A DNA stretch of 64,000 nt from Jackrogersella multiformis (GCA_902806575.1 CADCXD010000019.1:434001-498000); one strand, 5' to 3'. Positions 1 through 9,195 are shown, counted from the stretch's first letter. Translations and numbers: made by a program. The notes: generated from the sequence alone by a model not told the origin.

Positions 1-99
1 TAGTCATGTCATAGGCTAGGTTTTCCTTCCTTCCTTTGTTTGTTCGTGTGTATGAGCGCGAACTTACCGGCATCCGGCACGCTCCAAATAGTAACTTAC

Positions 100-647
100 C
101 TCGAGTAGCACGAGCTTACCTACTACACTTCTCTCTTCCGATGTACCGACTCGAGTGGTAAGAATCCGGTCATCGTGATACAGAACATCCCATCTCGAGT
201 GGTAAGAGATCGGGATTGTTTCTTGTACAGAGTCGACTCGAGTGGTAAGAGTGCGACCATATACCTATAGGGCATCCCAACTCGAGTGGTAAGAGTGGGC
301 TCTCCCCTTCGACATCAGCTCGAGTGGTAAGAGACCGATCATCCCAGATCAGGACATCCCAGGTCGAGTGGTAAGACCTTGGGTATGCTCCTTTTCACAC
401 ATACACAACAACTCAGCTCGAGTGGCAAGAGCTGAGGGTTACTTCGATACAGTATAGGCTCGAGTGGCAAGAGTCTGGTCATATCCCGATAGAAGATATC
501 TCAGGTCGAGTGGCAAGACCTTGAGTGTGCTCCATTACCTCTATCCCGATACCTTCCCTTCCTACATAACCTCCCACTCGAGTGGCAAGAGTCTGACTAG
601 GTTCCCTTTTCTATAGACCATCCCATCTTGAGTGGTCGTAGTTTGGG
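100..647 (+). repeat. Hairpin array I: constant loop GAGTGG(T/C)AA, variable paired stems
   Basis: Eleven copies of a 9-nt loop begin at 153, 197, 240, 284, 322, 366, 420, 462, 508, 580 and 630 (last degenerate); a diverged member lies at 100-114 (CTCG/CGAG). Spacing is mostly 42-46 nt. Flanks pair but differ between copies: ATCTC/GAGAT (197), GTCG-ACTC/GAGT-g-CGAC (240), CCC-AGGTC/GACCT-t-GGG (366), CTCAGCTC/GAGCTGAG (420, 8 bp perfect), TAGGCTC/GAGTCTG (462, two wobbles), CTC-AGGTC/GACCT-t-GAG (508). Lower-case letters are single 3' bulges at the same place after 4-5 inner pairs. Copies 153 and 322 pair poorly. Units seem to alternate as A-B dimers of about 87 nt; B copies have outer CCC/GGG or CTC/GAG. 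Pairing is read directly; function is unknown. Confidence 0.85.
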
Positions 648-806
648 TATGTCTCACATCATCATGCAGTCTAGAAGCGAAGGCAGTATCCAAGCGAGGA
701 ATATAACTTCACGCTGCGAGGCTTGTGGGATGACCTTAGTATCTATTGGAGGGACCGGGTTCACATTACAATCCGAGTTTGGTATCAGCATTACACCATC
801 AGGGGA

Positions 807-1567
807 CCAAAACCTTTCCCAATAATCACAGTTTTGGATTGGGGCGACAACACGACTTAATTTGACGATAATAAACGAAAATCAACATACCACGAAATCA
901 AGAGGAATAATATGTTCCAGTAGTATTACGATCTAAAAACAAATTCAACAGCGGCCCGTGAAACCTGCAGAGGAGGACTGCGAGTTTCTATCGGGCAATA
1001 TATCATTCATACACCAGCTAGAGATACCTGCTGCGTGTTCAAGTGTTTGGGAGGACACACAACATACTTCATTAGGAGAATTTGTTCCTGGTAGGAGAAC
1101 ATATTGATCCAGATGGCTTGATAGCCTCGACTTGGGGTAGGAAGCAATTTATATCACGAACCACAGACTGGATACGGTAGCCGCTCTATACTACCGGTCT
1201 ACTAAGCCATGAGTACCACTATCCCCCTCATTACCCAAGTACCCAGTTTATCACCACTGGGGCTATCAGACAGGACACTTCGCTGTCGACGGATCATTAT
1301 ATCTGTTCATTGGCAGTATTAATACGCAAAATCAACTACACCAAAAAAACACCAAAAGAACCCCGAAAAAAGGGAAACCAAAATTATTAATGGATAATTC
1401 CAGCAGTCTAAACTAACCTGCTGGTTACCACTTTAACCTGAGCCCCAAATCAGATACCGGGCACCAACTACCACACCACACCATATACTACATTATATCG
1501 AGGAAAAGATTAATTCCTTTGCCTAATCCAAAACCAAATAAACGCCCGCGGTCCTTATTCACTGGAC
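807..1567. repeat. Series of unrelated short hairpins
   Basis: No coding region is recognisable. Perfect or near-perfect stem-loops follow one another: 807-837 (CCAAAAC/GTTTTGG, 17-nt loop); 967-981 (GCAG/CTGC); 1015-1033 (CAGC/GCTG); 1083-1101 (TGTTCCT/AGGA-g-AACA, one bulge); 1175-1196 (CGGTAG/CTACCG); 1242-1261 (CCCAGT/ACTGGG); 1269-1287 (GACAG/CTGTC); 1382-1399 (AATTAT/ATAATT); 1400-1424 (CCAGCAG/CTGCTGG); 1501-1518 (AGGAA/TTCCT); 1551-1567 (GTCC/GGAC). Four- and five-bp stems can occur by chance; the 6-7 bp ones and the regular succession are what make the stretch unusual. Confidence 0.6.
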
Positions 1568-1599
1568 GATCATCCTAGCAGGGTAATTTGAACTGCTAC

Positions 1600-1719
1600 T
1601 TACCACATCAACACTACCTAGGTATTTACCAATTCAATAATACCTAGGTAATTACCACTCCAATACTACCTAGGGAGTGACCCCATCAACACTACTTACC
1701 ACTTCAATACATCATACCA
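1600..1719 (+). repeat. Tandem repeat of about 25 nt built on TTACCAC...CCTAGGTA
   Basis: Units at 1600-1624, 1626-1650 and 1652-1676 share TTACCA, a CAA(C/T)A-type middle and end in TACCTAGG. Two decayed copies continue to about 1719, and a further relative of the middle segment (taccacttcaacac) lies near 1834. The second unit is flanked by TTACC (1626-1630) and GGTAA (1647-1651), so it can also fold. It embeds the palindrome TACCTAGGTA that is dispersed through the rest of the window. Confidence 0.75.
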
Positions 1720-1738
1720 CGTTGACGACGTAGTCGCG

Positions 1739-2438
1739 GCCGCCGTCTTCAGGCGGCACCTAGCCGTATCGATGCATCTAGCCTCCGGGCAGCCCGCCAG
1801 GAGGCCCAAGCTACTGAACCGACACACTACCTATACCACTTCAACACACTATACCAGATTTCGGCTACCGGATCTCCCTTAACTGGCATTAATTACCTTT
1901 TGCCAAGCAGAATGCTAGCTATGCGGCCACTCACTCTGTCCGCCCTGTGCACCATGGCTATATGCCGGTGTGTAGATTAGGGTAACGGTCTTCATGTTTT
2001 TCGGACGTGAACAGAATTATCATCATCATCATAGCTGGCAGTTGTCTGCACCCTGAAATTAGAACCAGAAGAGGTGAAGACAACTGCCGGTTAAGGGAAG
2101 CCCCCAGACTTGGGGTTACCACATTGAAGACGAAGCAACAGTCATGACATCCTACCCTCGAGAATCATACACACATAGAAGAATACCTACCAGCAGCCGC
2201 ATCCATACCGGCCCCGGTAGTAGAGTGTGGAATACTGTTCAGGTTGAAATGAACAGAAGGAAGAAAATCAGGAAGATTTTTTGGAAAGAACAAGAAATAC
2301 GATGACCTCAGTCGGAGCTGAGTTGCCACATAAGTACCTACTTATGAGCTGCTTGGGATACACTCAAACCTTAATACAGTTGGTTTTTATCATACAACTT
2401 ATGACCTCAACTATCCCACATAGGCATATTGCCTTATG
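1739..2438. repeat. Further hairpin series, including bulged stems
   Basis: Stem-loops read directly: 1739-1757 (GCCGCC/GGCGGC, 7-nt loop); 1781-1805 (GCCTCC/GGAGGC outside GGG/CCC); 1950-1970 (CACC-at-GGC/GCC-GGTG, loop TATAT, 5' bulge AT); 2102-2115 (CCCCA/TGGGG); 2206-2219 (TACCGG/CCGGTA); 2307-2322 (CTCAG/CTGAG); 2329-2346 (CATAAGTA/TACTTATG); 2418-2439 (ACATA-GGCA/TGCC-t-TATGT with one 3' bulge). The bulge layout resembles arrays I and II although loop sequences differ. The long stem at 2037-2088 is listed separately. Confidence 0.6.
2037..2088. repeat. Long hairpin, 15 bp with one mismatch
   Basis: GGCAGTTGTCT (2037-2047) pairs with AGACAACTGCC (2078-2088). After one G-A mismatch (2048/2077), CACC (2049-2052) pairs with GGTG (2073-2076). 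The loop is 2053-2072. This is the longest stem in the gene-free block and is far beyond chance for a 52-nt stretch. It contains no array I or II loop. Confidence 0.85.
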
Positions 2439-2646
2439 TCGACGACAGGCAGAAAACCTTCTTCAAAAGAGCAGAAAGAACAGCGAGATCACCAGCTGAA
2501 AAAAAAAAAAAAAACAAACAGAAAAAAACAGAAAAAAAAAGAACTTTGAATTGCATAAATTGCAAAACAAATACCACTATACATATTACAAAGGGGCTAC
2601 AAGCACCCTAGACAGTACACAAAACATTTTCCCGTAAGTATAAATT

Positions 2647-2880
2647 GCTCGGGCCGAGCCGTTCGGATAGCTATGAGGATACCAACTTGATTCCGGGATC
2701 ACACGGTGCAGACAACTAACTGCCAATATATGAGCAACCGGATTGGATCGTCAGTAGTCGAAAAGGGCACGACCCTCGAGACCTATTGGAACGGCCTAGA
2801 TCCCGAAAGGGATCATAAGCCCGACAGCGGGCATTTCAGGATCATAGGCACGCGATGCGTGGTCCTCGTTGATGAGAACC
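2647..2880. repeat. Consecutive hairpin cluster with tetraloops
   Basis: Stem-loops follow one another: 2647-2659 (GCTCG/CGAGC, 3-nt loop); 2764-2776 (AGGG/CCCT); 2799-2814 (GATCCC/GGGATC closed by a GAAA tetraloop of the GNRA class); 2819-2832 (GCCCG/CGGGC, loop ACAG); 2849-2861 (CACGC/GCGTG); 2861-2880 (GGT-c-CTC/GAG-a-ACC). The four between 2799 and 2880 are nearly end to end, like the drawing of a structured RNA. No known RNA family is recognised. Confidence 0.7.
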
Positions 2881-3590
2881 ACCGGTGTCATAAAGCAGAC
2901 CTTGCGATATGGACAATAGCAACGTTGTTACGCAAGGAACTCTAAACCCCATCTCTACGGACCGCGGTATACATACAGGAACATGCCTATGTCTACAATA
3001 TCTCAAGTGTATCCATTCACACAGAGTACACCTTCAACGGGCCGAACCCTCTGTCTGGTCTATCCACAGATCAGGCTTCTCAGAACCAGGGCAAGGCAGA
3101 AAAGCTCGAGGCCCGAGGAGCCAAAGCCCTCGTCCTTGACCACGTTGGTGAAAACAATTTCCTCACCTGGTTACTCGATGGCGGTCTATTCCTGAAGACA
3201 CACACTCTTATCAAAAAACATACTCGATTCGAATCAAAACAACTTTTATGGCAGCACCACAAAATGCTTCCCCGTACGCATAAATTGCATACAAACAATA
3301 CAAACCCTCGCCAAACCCAAAAAGGGGGGGAGAGGGGAGGCCTAAAACGCCTCAATCACATATAAAAACTACTGCACAAACTGCAAGTAGAAACTACAGC
3401 AGTTCAAACTCAGTGTGTATCGCATAAATTGCGCACACTGACTTATCATCAGAAAAGACCGGGAGGTCACGATAGAGATCTAACTTAGACGTTTTCTAGG
3501 TACCCACCAATCCCCCAATCATCAAGCCTACAATGATCAATCCCAAGCACATCAAATAAAATATACTAAGCATTACATAAATTGTTTTGC

Positions 3591-3710
3591 GATATGCATA
3601 AATTGCATACGAATACCAAAAATGCATAAATTGCATACAGATACAAGAATACCAAAAATGCATAAACTGCATACAAATACCAGAAATGCATAAATTGCAT
3701 ACAAATACTA
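3591..3710 (+). repeat. Tandem sub-array of array II units
   Basis: Within array II, three or four units of roughly 28-36 nt follow each other. Each has ATGC-loop-GCATAC followed by an AATACCA/AAATACC-like spacer. This is the only part of array II that looks like ordinary recent tandem duplication, since its stems are nearly identical; the other members have diverged stems and irregular spacing. Confidence 0.7.
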
Positions 3711-3771
3711 CAAACAAGACATACCTAGGGGTACTAGAAAACTCTCTGCGAGACGCATAAATTGCGACGCA

Positions 3772-4671
3772 ATGGTACAGTCTAAAGCTGCTTTGGGGCA
3801 CTCCCATAGCCTCGGAAAATCTGTGATATCAAAGGTCGACTTGAGAGGAGGCAAGAGCAGGAGTAGGAGGTGGAGAAGAAGGGGAAAGAACGAAAAGGGG
3901 GGTCGGGAAAGGGGGGGAGGAAAAGGGGCTCAACCCATCTCAAAAAACTCATCTATCCGTTCCTCTTTTGCCTCACTTGCTGACGGAAGCAGACCTTTTG
4001 ATCAAGTATCTAGTTCCCCTTGACACATCTCAGCATCCAAAACCGGACTGCGCTACGCCTAGAAAATGTAAGTAGAACAGAATTCTCGCTCTTAGCCTCC
4101 TAATCTCCAACATATCCAAGTCGAATCACAGCTAACGCAAAAAAAAATCAATCAATCAGGAAAGAACCGCGAGCGACAGCCACGAGGAGCATCTTCGATA
4201 ACAACGACATAAACGCCAAAAACACACACCACTAGGAGTCATGACGAGATCTCAAACGGCATCCGTGCTCATATAGTACACCTAAGAACCAAAGGGTAAT
4301 AAGGTGTTTGTGTAGGGAAACAAGGAGAGAAATCGGGAAGACGAGTACATATGTGAGTCTGCATAGCCTCACTTTTAACTGATGGGCAACCAGTTCGAAA
4401 TAGGAAGCTAACTGGGTTGATAATATACAAGCAAGGCCATACCAAGCCCATCTAGGGAAAATCATAGCATCGTTCTGTCATTTCCACTCCGAAACCGTGG
4501 AGAAAGCGCGCGCAAAACTCCCAAAGCCCATACCGAAACCCATACCGAAACCGATCAGGGCGCCTGTCCCGAAAACTCTTGATTATCGCCAGAAAACGAA
4601 GAAATCCATACAACATTCATCCGCTCCCGACCGAAACTGCCTTGCCTTGCCTTGCCTTGCAGTCCGCCGCT
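3772..4671. other. Intergenic, no gene recognised
   Basis: After the hairpin block the sequence becomes purine-rich (about 3845-3935, GGAG/AAGG tracts), then ordinary. Short open frames on both strands show no recognisable domain. The 3' end of the glycine-zipper gene follows at 4672. Confidence 0.5.
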
Positions 4672-5397
4672 CTACCAACCTGGGCTATGATGCCCATGAT
4701 GGCTATGGCTCCCATGCCCGTGGTGTCCATGTTGGCCTTGATGGCCGCCATAATAACTCCCCTGATGCGATGATCCATGATTTCCATGCGCATATCCCTG
4801 GTTCTGGTTCTGGTTCTGGTTCGAATGTCGTCGCTCCAGCTTGTGCTCAATCATGTTCGCAGCCACGGCACCCACGGCGCTTCCCAGCATGGTACCCAGC
4901 TTTCCCTTGCCGAGCTTATGGCCGAGGAACCCTCCAGCTCCGCCGCCAAGCAGCGTAGCGCCCAGACCTCTCTCGCCGCCCTCGCCTTCTTGCCCCTGTG
5001 GGCGGTTCGGGTCGCGGTCGTATTGCGCCTGCCCGCTATACGGATCGGCGGAGTGCGGGCGCGCGCTAGTGGATCCGGGACGTTGGTCATTGGACGGGTA
5101 CGGCGGCGGGTAGCCGGCATCCGAGTGCGCGGATCCGGGGCGCGAGTACTGAGGTTGCTGGGGTGCGTAAGGAGTAAGATAATTCTGGAACTGGGGTGCT
5201 GGGGACTGAGCGTATGTTGGTTGAGAAGGGTAGGACGATGGCGAAGGAGCGCCGCTGGCATAGTTTGGCTGTGGAGGGTATGGAGAGTGCGATGACGTAT
5301 GGGCGTATTGAGGTTGTGAGGAATAAGGTGATTGACCTTGGTTTTGGGGCGGCGCATAACCGCCTCCACTGTTGCGGTAGTACTCTGAGGCTGACAT
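4672..5397 (-). CDS. Glycine-zipper domain protein with low-complexity tails
   Basis: Single-exon gene of 241 residues with ATG at 5397-5395. Residues 1 to about 140 are rich in Tyr, Pro, Ser and Gln with YP/PQ/QP repeats. Residues about 145-188 form a glycine-zipper stretch (GLGATLLGGGAGGFLGHKLG and on, ending in an amphipathic IEHKLERR), which in the glycine-zipper 2TM family packs as a membrane-associated helical hairpin. The tail from about 190 is Asn/Gln, then Gly/His rich, with many HHGHG-like runs that could bind metal. Fungal proteins of this shape are common and mostly uncharacterised; membrane or cell-surface roles are only suggested. The reading frame, codon use and clean start support a real gene. 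Another frame on the opposite strand is also open here, a side effect of the biased composition. Confidence 0.8.
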   Translation of the reverse strand: MSASEYYRNSGGGYAPPQNQGQSPYSSQPQYAHTSSHSPYPPQPNYASGAPSPSSYPSQPTYAQSPAPQFQNYLTPYAPQQPQYSRPGSAHSDAGYPPPYPSNDQRPGSTSARPHSADPYSGQAQYDRDPNRPQGQEGEGGERGLGATLLGGGAGGFLGHKLGKGKLGTMLGSAVGAVAANMIEHKLERRHSNQNQNQNQGYAHGNHGSSHQGSYYGGHQGQHGHHGHGSHSHHGHHSPGW

Positions 5398-7114
5398 GGT
5401 GATGTTGAGCTTGAAGCTTGTGAGATCTAAGGATGGTCCCTAGGAATGAAGAAGACAGAAAATCGGATTCTAATGTGGAATTCGATAGGCGCCTTGGTAA
5501 GTTTTCTAGTTTATTGATATGTTCTCCTGTTTATTGTCTAACAGAAGTCTATAGGTGGGAGAAGGTTGACTAGAGGGAGGTGAAGGAGGAGAGGGACAAA
5601 GGGTGACAGGAACAGGTAGCCTCTAATAATAAGGAGATAACAGAGAAAGCTTAAGTTAAATACGAAGGGACCATAGACGTTTGTTTCCTGCAAATGACAT
5701 GGAATGCACATCATATGTACCTAGGTATGTTTGGAGTAAAGAGTCAGCCAGTCATAAGCCCCTAAGCGCTTACGCAGGTCTCGCGCGACAATCTGAAGTT
5801 GCGTTGCGTTGCTACTGTAGTGTAGAGACGAGAGAGAGGCGCAGTCATCTCGCCTTCGCAGATGATTAACTCATTTACTATAGGTAATACTAGAACATAC
5901 CTAACGAAAACCTAGGTACATAGAAGAATGTATGAGGCGAAAACGAAATAGGTACGAAAGAGAGTACGAAAGATGTCGGCATGTGCTAGGATCTATTGGT
6001 TGGGATGGGTGTTAATTAACCAGTACCTACCTCCTAGATAGGTACCTACTGCTGCGGCATCGGTGGCTTCAATGTTGCAGGAGGGAAAGAAAGAATGCCT
6101 TGGCAGCTTTGAAAGCGAAAGTCATCAGGTGATTAGGAAAACTTTATATTCCGCAGTTCCGTAATACCTAGGTACCTTCCTTGCTTCCTTCTTCAAAGGC
6201 TCAGCTGTGGCGGAGTTAGGGCTTTGCGTGGGGAATATGCTGCGCCTCATTTCATAATCGTCATTCTCCTCTACCTACCTAAGTACATAGGTACCCCCTG
6301 ATGAGGCTGTTCTTCGGGCTGCTGCCCGCTTGCCGACTCCCCTCCTCCCCCCCTTTCGATATGTACCTGGGTGCATAAGACGGGATGCATGCACGTTATG
6401 TGCGTAATGACATACCTAGGTGCGAACCAGCAACACGAACATGTGGGGAAGTCCATTAATACCTACGTACTTGGGTAGGTAGAGATATTCATGTCATTGT
6501 TTCGTCTACTCGTTGTCAAATCCCAGACATCTCAACATTGGCCATGCAAGTATCAACCTAGGAGTTGAGTTGGCCATGCACCATGTTACCCAGGTATACC
6601 TTCACCTACTTACACAGGTATATACCACCATACCACGATCCTGGGCTGATCAGGATGAATACAACAACTTGTCCCACATATCATAATCTCGATGTATTTA
6701 CACACTACTAGAATCAAGAGATCCTCTAGACTTCAACGCTGGTTTAGATAGTAGATGATTCAAGATATGCATTCAATTGTTCCAACCATAACCTACTCGG
6801 GTTAGGCTTGGACAAAAACACCTTCGATTGGAACATATACATCCCGAAGAGACCCTCCCCCGTCCCCGTCATCATGCTCATGAATCTCCCATAAATGCAA
6901 CCGATAGCTCCTTTAATCCCAATGTGGTCTCGTTAAAAGCCCCGGTAGCTAAATGCACCATGATCGTGAATGCAAAGTTGAACAAGATGAACAAGAATTA
7001 GATACGCCTTTCGACGTCACGGTCCAGGGAAATATATATATACGCGAGACAATTGACAGAACCGTCAAACTCTGCAGCTGAGTATGGCGGGAATGGTATC
7101 AAGGAAAGCCCACA
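5398..7114. other. Intergenic with dispersed TACCTAGGTA motifs
   Basis: No gene is supported. The stretch holds many CCTAGGTA/TACCTA copies (for example 5707-5725, 6163-6176, 6272-6295, 6408-6420, 6590-6620) and the promoter of the glycine-zipper gene. An AT run with TATATATATA lies near 7033-7042, downstream of the Whi5/Nrm1-like gene's stop. Confidence 0.5.
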
Positions 7115-8681
7115 TCAGACCCCAACCGGAGGGCCATTTACTCTTCGGCTTGGGGGAATGTGGATGTCTCCCTCCGAATCCGAGCTATCATCGGCAGCTA
7201 CCTGGTCGAGCATCCGTTCGATATCGTCATCCCGTAGTGCGGTTCTCGGTCGAGATGGTCCACTCAGGCCCGCCGGGATAGAGAGAGACGGCCTCGGAGC
7301 TGATCCGTTCGCTCGGCGGCGAGGCGTGCCCCTGCCGTACGGAGACCCGTGCGGGTCATCGATATCCATCCCGCCGTAAGCGCCTGGTGATTTTTCAAAC
7401 CCTACCCGTTTTCCCTGCGGTGCATGATGCGATTGCGGTCGGGCCGTAGGTAGACTCTTTCGTCCCTGGGTGCCAGTCTCGGCCCCTGATCCTAACCTTG
7501 ACGTTGGGAGGGCCGTTCGTCCACCACCTCTCGCTTGTGGCGGCTGTAACGGCTGAGATGATTGCGACGAAGGGAACGCGTGCTTGACATTGGCCGAGTT
7601 CCCAGGGCTACTCATAAACATCAGCGTCTCCAGCGCTTCCTGCTCTCGCACGTTCTGGTGTGGAGAAAAGAGTATAGGGTCGACGTTAGGCGTGCTGATA
7701 GCCCCTTGCCTTGGTGTGGCTTGCAGCGGACTTGGCTGAGCTGGTGTGTGAGGAGAGGCATGGTGTGAATGTGACAGGTAGGTTGGTGGGAATCTCGCGT
7801 TAGAGCTGCGGCGAGGGTGAGCCTGGCCGGGTTGGCGCGGCTGTATAGGGGCAGGCGGAGCCAGCGTTGGTACCTGGGAGATAGGCGACGTCGAAGTAGA
7901 AGGTTTCATGTTGCCTTCCCGCCAGAATGATTCATAAGTACGGCCTTGGGAAGGGTACTGTCCTATAGGGCTAGTAGCATTGCTAGAAGCTCTATGTCTC
8001 GCGGGGACGATAGGGATCCGTGGACTCGCAGACGTGCCATGTCTGCCATATAATGTAGACGTGCTAGAAGTAGGAGAAGCAGCTTGCGACGCGAGAGACT
8101 CGACCTCGTCAATAGAATGCCCTTGCCAGCCATTGTTAACTTTGACCATGGCATAGGACAGCTTCGTTTTCAGTTCGGCCGACAACTATGATCGGGTTAG
8201 CAAGTAAAACATGACGCGTCGTGGACCTTGAAGGGTTTACCTCTCCAATGCGACTACCAGCAGTAGATGCTACGCTCACGGTGCTGGTGTTTCTGGAATG
8301 GCCGACGCGGACTGGAGACACACTCGAGCCGTTTCTCGTGTGCTTGACCACGCCGTCTGCCATTCTTTTTTTCGACTGACCATTCACCAGTGTCCCATCT
8401 GCCTCGTTTGTATTCTGCTGTGCTGAAGCAAGCTGGGACAGCCGCAAGAGCTGGGATTCTTGACTCGATACATGGCCATTTCCTATACTATTGCTACCCT
8501 CGTTGTCGCTTTCGGGTGGGGTGAAGATGCGATCGGCGTCGTTGGAGACATTAGTGTCTTGAGAATTGTTGCTGGAATAATTGAGCGACTGAATCTGGCT
8601 ACTAGGCTGACTTTGAGATTGCGGCTGGTGACCTTGTCCGGTCGAGAAGCTCGAGATACTCGAGCTGGTAACCTGTGACAT
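7115..8681 (-). CDS. Whi5/Nrm1-like G1/S transcriptional repressor
   Basis: Two exons, 8681-8241 and 8185-7115, joined in phase 0 across a 55-nt intron (donor GTAAAC at 8240, branch-like GCTAAC, acceptor ATAG). The product is 503 residues. It is mostly disordered, rich in Ser, Pro and Gln. At 148-176, straight after the splice, sits a motif reading LKTKLSYAMVKVNNGWQ followed by an acidic SIDEVE, which matches the short Whi5/Nrm1 family domain. A second conserved-looking block near 329-345 (EALETLMFMSSPGN) is the type of segment that contacts SBF/MBF in this family. Many SP/TP sites suit CDK control. Known members bind and repress SBF/MBF at G1/S; the role here is inferred from the motif. An ACGCGT box lies upstream at 8954, and another in the intron at 8214-8219. 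Confidence 0.75.
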
Positions 8682-8953
8682 GGTCTGAAGTATGGGTTAG
8701 GTGGAAAAGACAGAGAAAAATGCCGAGGCGCCGATATGAGGCCGTCGCGTCAATTTGGACTTGAATATGTGGAGTTTAGGTGTTAGATTAATGCCAATCG
8801 CGTTTTGAATCATGTAAATCGCGATAAATTTAAGTGATGTCTTAGAACTAGTCGATCTGTAAAGATGGGATGGTTGATGGAAAACTGTAGAATTCCGCGT
8901 CCAGCTAATGTAGGAATTTTCTTTGTGAGTGCTGATGTTGCTTAGCGAGGTGT

Positions 8954-8959
8954 ACGCGT
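8954..8959. promoter_or_regulatory. MCB box ACGCGT upstream of the Whi5/Nrm1-like gene
   Basis: A palindromic ACGCGT, the MBF core site, lies about 273 bp upstream of the start codon. Yeast NRM1 is itself an MBF target in a feedback loop. A single 6-mer is expected about every 4 kb, so this site alone is weak evidence. Confidence 0.4.
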
Positions 8960-9195
8960 TCCGTCGTCAGACTCCTCGATCTCGTATGAATCATAGGATA
9001 TCGGGACGCTGTAGACTAGAGTATAGTCTATGGTGTAATCGCGTCGAGTTAATAATGAGCAATTGGCATTCGAAGTGAATCTGAGACATCCATGGATATG
9101 TAGAAGAAATGTTGGTGAATATGATGCTGTGATGCGAAATGTGAATGCAACACGTTTAGAGAGAGAGATAGTAATAATGGTAAAAATGGTAGGGT

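Larger units (their letters stand above)
2551..3771 (+). repeat. Hairpin array II: constant loop ATAAATT, variable paired stems
   Basis: The loop starts at 2555, 2640, 3280, 3424, 3577, 3598, 3626, 3662 (ATAAACT), 3690 and 3757. Stems differ yet pair: TTGC/GCAA (2551-2565); CCCG-ta-AGT/GCT-CGGG (2631-2653); GTAcGC/GCaTAC (3274-3292, one mismatch); CAGTGTG-tat-CGC/GCG-CACACTG (3411-3440, 10 bp); GCA-tt-AC/GT-tt-TGC (3570-3590); CG-a-TATGC/GCATA-CG (3590-3611); ATGC/GCAT (3622-3636, 3658-3672, 3686-3700); TGCG-aga-CGC/GCG-a-CGCA (3747-3771). Lower-case letters are unpaired. A bulge, usually on the 5' side, often separates an inner 3-5 bp helix from an outer one. The closing A-T of the loop may also pair. 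Confidence 0.85.

Noticed and set aside
100..647. CRISPR array
   Set aside because: Spacing of about 43 nt is CRISPR-like, but the constant part is only about 15 nt, the stems vary, the 'spacers' are related to each other, and the window is fungal nuclear DNA.
628..825. 65-codon frame after array I
   Set aside because: It starts at a TTG inside the last degenerate hairpin and has no domain or codon bias.
100..3771. Hammerhead or other known ribozyme, tRNA or rRNA
   Set aside because: I did not find a CUGAUGA/GAAA hammerhead core, a tRNA cloverleaf with a T-arm motif, or rRNA-like sequence. The hairpins do not match a family I know.
3496..3807. 103-codon minus-strand frame with repeated CNLCISGICMQFMHFWYS
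   Set aside because: The protein repeat is only the translation of array II hairpins; it starts at a non-ATG codon.
4777..5295. Long plus-strand frame opposite the glycine-zipper gene
   Set aside because: Shadow of the biased minus-strand coding sequence; Arg/Leu/Val-rich with no domain.
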